Positions 6,787-8,450 of a DNA stretch of 8,450 nucleotides are shown here, piece after piece. Each line of letters opens with the position of its first letter. Position 1 is the stretch's first letter. The notes under the pieces are model-generated. The model did no database searches. It was not told the origin of the DNA and saw nothing but the letters and a program-made list of their open reading frames with translations. The position numbers and the translations under genes were made by a program. The stretch spans positions 1 to 8,450 of the forward strand of contig JBLMYQ010000054.1 of the NCBI GenBank assembly GCA_050258375.1, read 5' to 3'. Source of the stretch: JBLMYQ01 sp050258375 (GTDB taxonomy: Bacteria > Bacillota > Clostridia > Acetivibrionales > UBA4821).

Positions 6787-6907
6787 GAAAGACCTCCCTA
6801 TCCCTCCTGAAATAGGAGGCGAGTAGTTAGAGTTTTAAGGTATTTAAAGTCTTTCCCCAGAGAATTTCTTTTCTCTCCCTTTTTTAGGGAGGTTAGGAGG
6901 GTCTTTC
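6787..6907. mobile_element. MITE-like non-coding inverted-repeat element inserted in the end of ppd
   Basis: A 121-bp core is bounded by imperfect terminal inverted repeats at 6787-6823 and 6873-6907. Both begin GAAAGACC when read inward, with 17 of the first 22 positions matching. Each arm holds its own small hairpin: CCTCCT/AGGAGG on the left and CTCCCT/AGGGAG on the right. The pyrimidine/purine-rich arms differ sharply in composition from the surrounding A+T-rich genes, and no coding frame lies inside. The insertion as defined by the flanking 16-bp duplication is longer (about 6750-6908). A 37-bp segment between the left duplicate and the left arm carries a further TACCAA/TTGGTA repeat (6758-6763 and 6781-6786). 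The right arm supplies the present stop codon of the decarboxylase gene. There is no transposase, so any movement would have needed help in trans. Confidence 0.75.
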
Positions 6908-8038
6908 AACTCGGTCAAGTCTTTCCATAAATGCTTTTTTATTCTGTATAGGAGTAGTTGTAGGTCTTCCAAGATTTTCTCTCGAGCCTTTATCAACCTT
7001 CACAACCAACATTGACGGTCCTTCTTCTGATTTCAGTTTTTTCAGTGCTGCTTTTAAGTCTTCTGTTGTTCTTACTGTTTCTGCACTTTTGTAACTATGT
7101 GCAGTGGCAGTTTTTTGAAAATCAACAGAAGCTGATGTGGTAGGCTGTCCCCCTGTTGAATCATGTACAGAATTATCAATTACAATGTGATAAAAGTTTT
7201 TAGGTGAGTAAAAACCTATTGTTGACAGCACCCCTTCACTCATTAAAAATGCACCGTCGCCATCCAAAACATATACTTTTTCCTTTGGTCTTTGCAACGC
7301 AATTTCTGCACCAAATGCAGAGGCTAAACCCATTGCCCCTACCATTAGAAAATCATTCTCATGCCCTTGTCCTTTTGCTTCCCTGTATTCAAAAAGTTCT
7401 CTTGAGGTTTTTCCAGTAGTAGCTATAATTAATTCATCGTCATTCAATTCATCAACTATTATTTTTATTGCATCTTCTCTTTTCATATTTATCTTTTGTT
7501 CATTTTTCACTGTTTTTTTATAATTTCCAAAGACACCTTCCTTAATAACTATTGCAAATACTTCTTTTGAATCTTCCATATGCTTTTTAGCATATTTTAT
7601 TACTTTTGCTGCCTCCTCCAGATTATCAGGCAGCAAGCAATGCTTTATACCTAAAACATCCAAAATTGGAATTGTCACTTCCCCCATTTTCGCATGCTGA
7701 GGCTCATCAGGTTTTCCTGGTTCGCCCCTCCACCCTATCATCAGAAGCATTGGTATATTATATACCTTGTTATCTGCAAGAGAAGTTAAAGGATTAACTG
7801 AATTCCCCAACCCTGAATTCTGCATGTATACAACGCCGATTTTACCTGTAGAAACATAATATCCAGCAGCAAATCCTACTGCATCCCTCTCAATAACTGC
7901 AATTCTGTTTGTCAGCTCAACACCATTCTTATCATCTAAAAAGCTCATCCACCCCTTGAATGTACTGTCAGGTACACCGCAAAAGTATGTTAAATCCTCT
8001 TTTCTAAATAAATCGAAAAATTCATTGCAATTAAGCAA
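6893..8038 (-). CDS. ppd: Phosphonopyruvate decarboxylase
   Basis: A thiamine-diphosphate enzyme that irreversibly decarboxylates 3-phosphonopyruvate to phosphonoacetaldehyde, the step that pulls the unfavourable PEP mutase equilibrium towards phosphonates. The 381 residues carry the family's features: CGVPDSTFKG (20-29), the TPP-activating glutamate region VIERDAVGFAAGY (48-60), QNSGLGNSVNPLTSL (73-87), and the TPP/Mg motif beginning GDGAF (260-264) and ending near IDN (287-289). HDSTGGQPT follows at 292-300 and the C-terminal LGRPTTTP at 356-363. The start is TTG 8038: no in-frame ATG lies nearby, TAGGAGAGGG is just upstream, and the N-terminus lines up with the family. The last four residues (ERPS) and the stop come from an inserted element; the ancestral end was Tyr-Ser-stop. 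The catalytic regions are untouched, so activity is probably kept. Confidence 0.93.
   Translation of the reverse strand: MLNCNEFFDLFRKEDLTYFCGVPDSTFKGWMSFLDDKNGVELTNRIAVIERDAVGFAAGYYVSTGKIGVVYMQNSGLGNSVNPLTSLADNKVYNIPMLLMIGWRGEPGKPDEPQHAKMGEVTIPILDVLGIKHCLLPDNLEEAAKVIKYAKKHMEDSKEVFAIVIKEGVFGNYKKTVKNEQKINMKREDAIKIIVDELNDDELIIATTGKTSRELFEYREAKGQGHENDFLMVGAMGLASAFGAEIALQRPKEKVYVLDGDGAFLMSEGVLSTIGFYSPKNFYHIVIDNSVHDSTGGQPTTSASVDFQKTATAHSYKSAETVRTTEDLKAALKKLKSEEGPSMLVVKVDKGSRENLGRPTTTPIQNKKAFMERLDRVERPS
6909..6924. repeat. 16-bp direct repeat, right copy
   Basis: Identical to 6734-6749. It lies within the 3' coding part of ppd and directly abuts the right inverted-repeat arm of the inserted element. 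Its AAAGAC end (minus strand) resembles the GAAAGACC tip of the element arms. Confidence 0.85.
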
Positions 8039-8054
8039 GCTTAACCCTCTCCTA

Positions 8055-8450
8055 TCAAATAATCATTTCAACTGCAGTTTTGTAATCTTCCATGCTCTGT
8101 ATTTCAACCCATCCGTTATTTATTTCAAGTATATTTACATTATATCCTCTGTCTATAATCTCTTGTAAAATATCTGTAATAGCTGCACTATCAAAATCTA
8201 TTGCTTCTTGAAAGTTTAAATTTTCATATTTATTCTTTGAATCCATATATACATCTTTAAGTATTTCTGCACCTCTTTGTGAAAAATAAGCAATTCCTAC
8301 AAACTCATGAGTAGCCAATTCTTTTGATACTTTGCTTCCTATCATTTTAACTTGATTTTCTTGAGGATTTAATACTCTATAATGTTTTCCTGTATTGATT
8401 TTTGTAATTACAAGCTCAATATTTTTCTTTTCGATTCTCTTTTTGTAATA
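8055..8450 (-). CDS. C-terminal part of a nucleotidyltransferase-domain protein, probably a PEP mutase fusion (runs off right edge)
   Basis: The frame is open from the window edge to TGA at 8057-8055, giving 131 residues. A Met at 8345 is internal: 35 upstream codons continue in frame and encode a plausible YYKKRIEKKNIELVIT segment, so the real start is outside. The visible part resembles the end of a LicC-like nucleotidyltransferase domain: EFVGIAYFSQRGAEIL, an acidic helix, AAITDILQEIIDRGYNVNIL, then GWVEIQSMEDYKTA near the C-terminus, as in the closing W-x-E-I-D motif of that group. In AEP clusters the gene before ppd is usually PEP mutase (PEP to phosphonopyruvate), often with such a C-terminal domain, so a PepM-nucleotidyltransferase fusion is the best guess. 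A stand-alone nucleotidyltransferase is the alternative. The gene ends 16 nt before ppd, so the two are co-transcribed. Confidence 0.7.
   Translation of the reverse strand, partial: YYKKRIEKKNIELVITKINTGKHYRVLNPQENQVKMIGSKVSKELATHEFVGIAYFSQRGAEILKDVYMDSKNKYENLNFQEAIDFDSAAITDILQEIIDRGYNVNILEINNGWVEIQSMEDYKTAVEMII

Noticed and set aside
1..8450. CRISPR array, tRNA or rRNA genes, prophage or defence genes
   Set aside because: No regularly spaced repeats, cloverleaf-like sequence, or phage or defence protein motifs were seen.

Overview
The window is A+T-rich and looks like low-GC Gram-positive DNA, probably from a clostridial Firmicute of the Clostridium/Ruminiclostridium kind. The evidence is strong AGGAGG-type ribosome sites, TTG/GTG start candidates, a BmrR-like MerR regulator, a TspO of the clostridial type and AsnRS of the longer bacterial form. 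No species is claimed. Except for one small PepSY gene, every gene is on the minus strand, so the biological reading direction is right to left.

Right part (about 4856-8450): an operon for the C-P bond compound 2-aminoethylphosphonate (AEP). In transcription order it holds the 3' end of a nucleotidyltransferase-domain gene running off the right edge (probably the C-terminal domain of a PEP mutase fusion), phosphonopyruvate decarboxylase, a LicC/PntC-like nucleotidyltransferase and an AEP:pyruvate transaminase. Together these predict PEP -> phosphonopyruvate -> phosphonoacetaldehyde -> AEP -> a nucleotide-activated AEP such as CMP-AEP, a precursor for decorating lipid or glycan. The mutase domain and any final transferase lie outside the window.

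This operon has been hit by a small non-coding, MITE-like insertion (about 6750-6908). The inserted DNA has 35-37 bp imperfect terminal inverted repeats and lies between two exact 16-bp copies of ppd sequence. It replaced the last codons of the decarboxylase gene. The ancestral end, including its stop codon at 6724-6726, is still readable beyond the insertion and restores a roughly 15-nt intergenic spacing like the other two junctions of the operon.

Middle part (about 2040-4840): independent small units. A PepSY-domain protein gene on the plus strand is preceded by a perfect 13-bp inverted repeat. Divergent to it is a MerR-family regulator with a GyrI-like ligand domain, transcribed from a textbook MerR promoter with a 19-bp spacer. 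Next comes a TspO/MBR membrane protein, then an FG-GAP/VCBS-like protein whose 5' end is overlapped by a long terminator-like hairpin, so that its start codon is unclear.

Left part (1-2040): asparaginyl-tRNA synthetase with a clean bidirectional terminator, followed by the 5' part of a gene for a secreted protein of unknown function that runs off the left edge.
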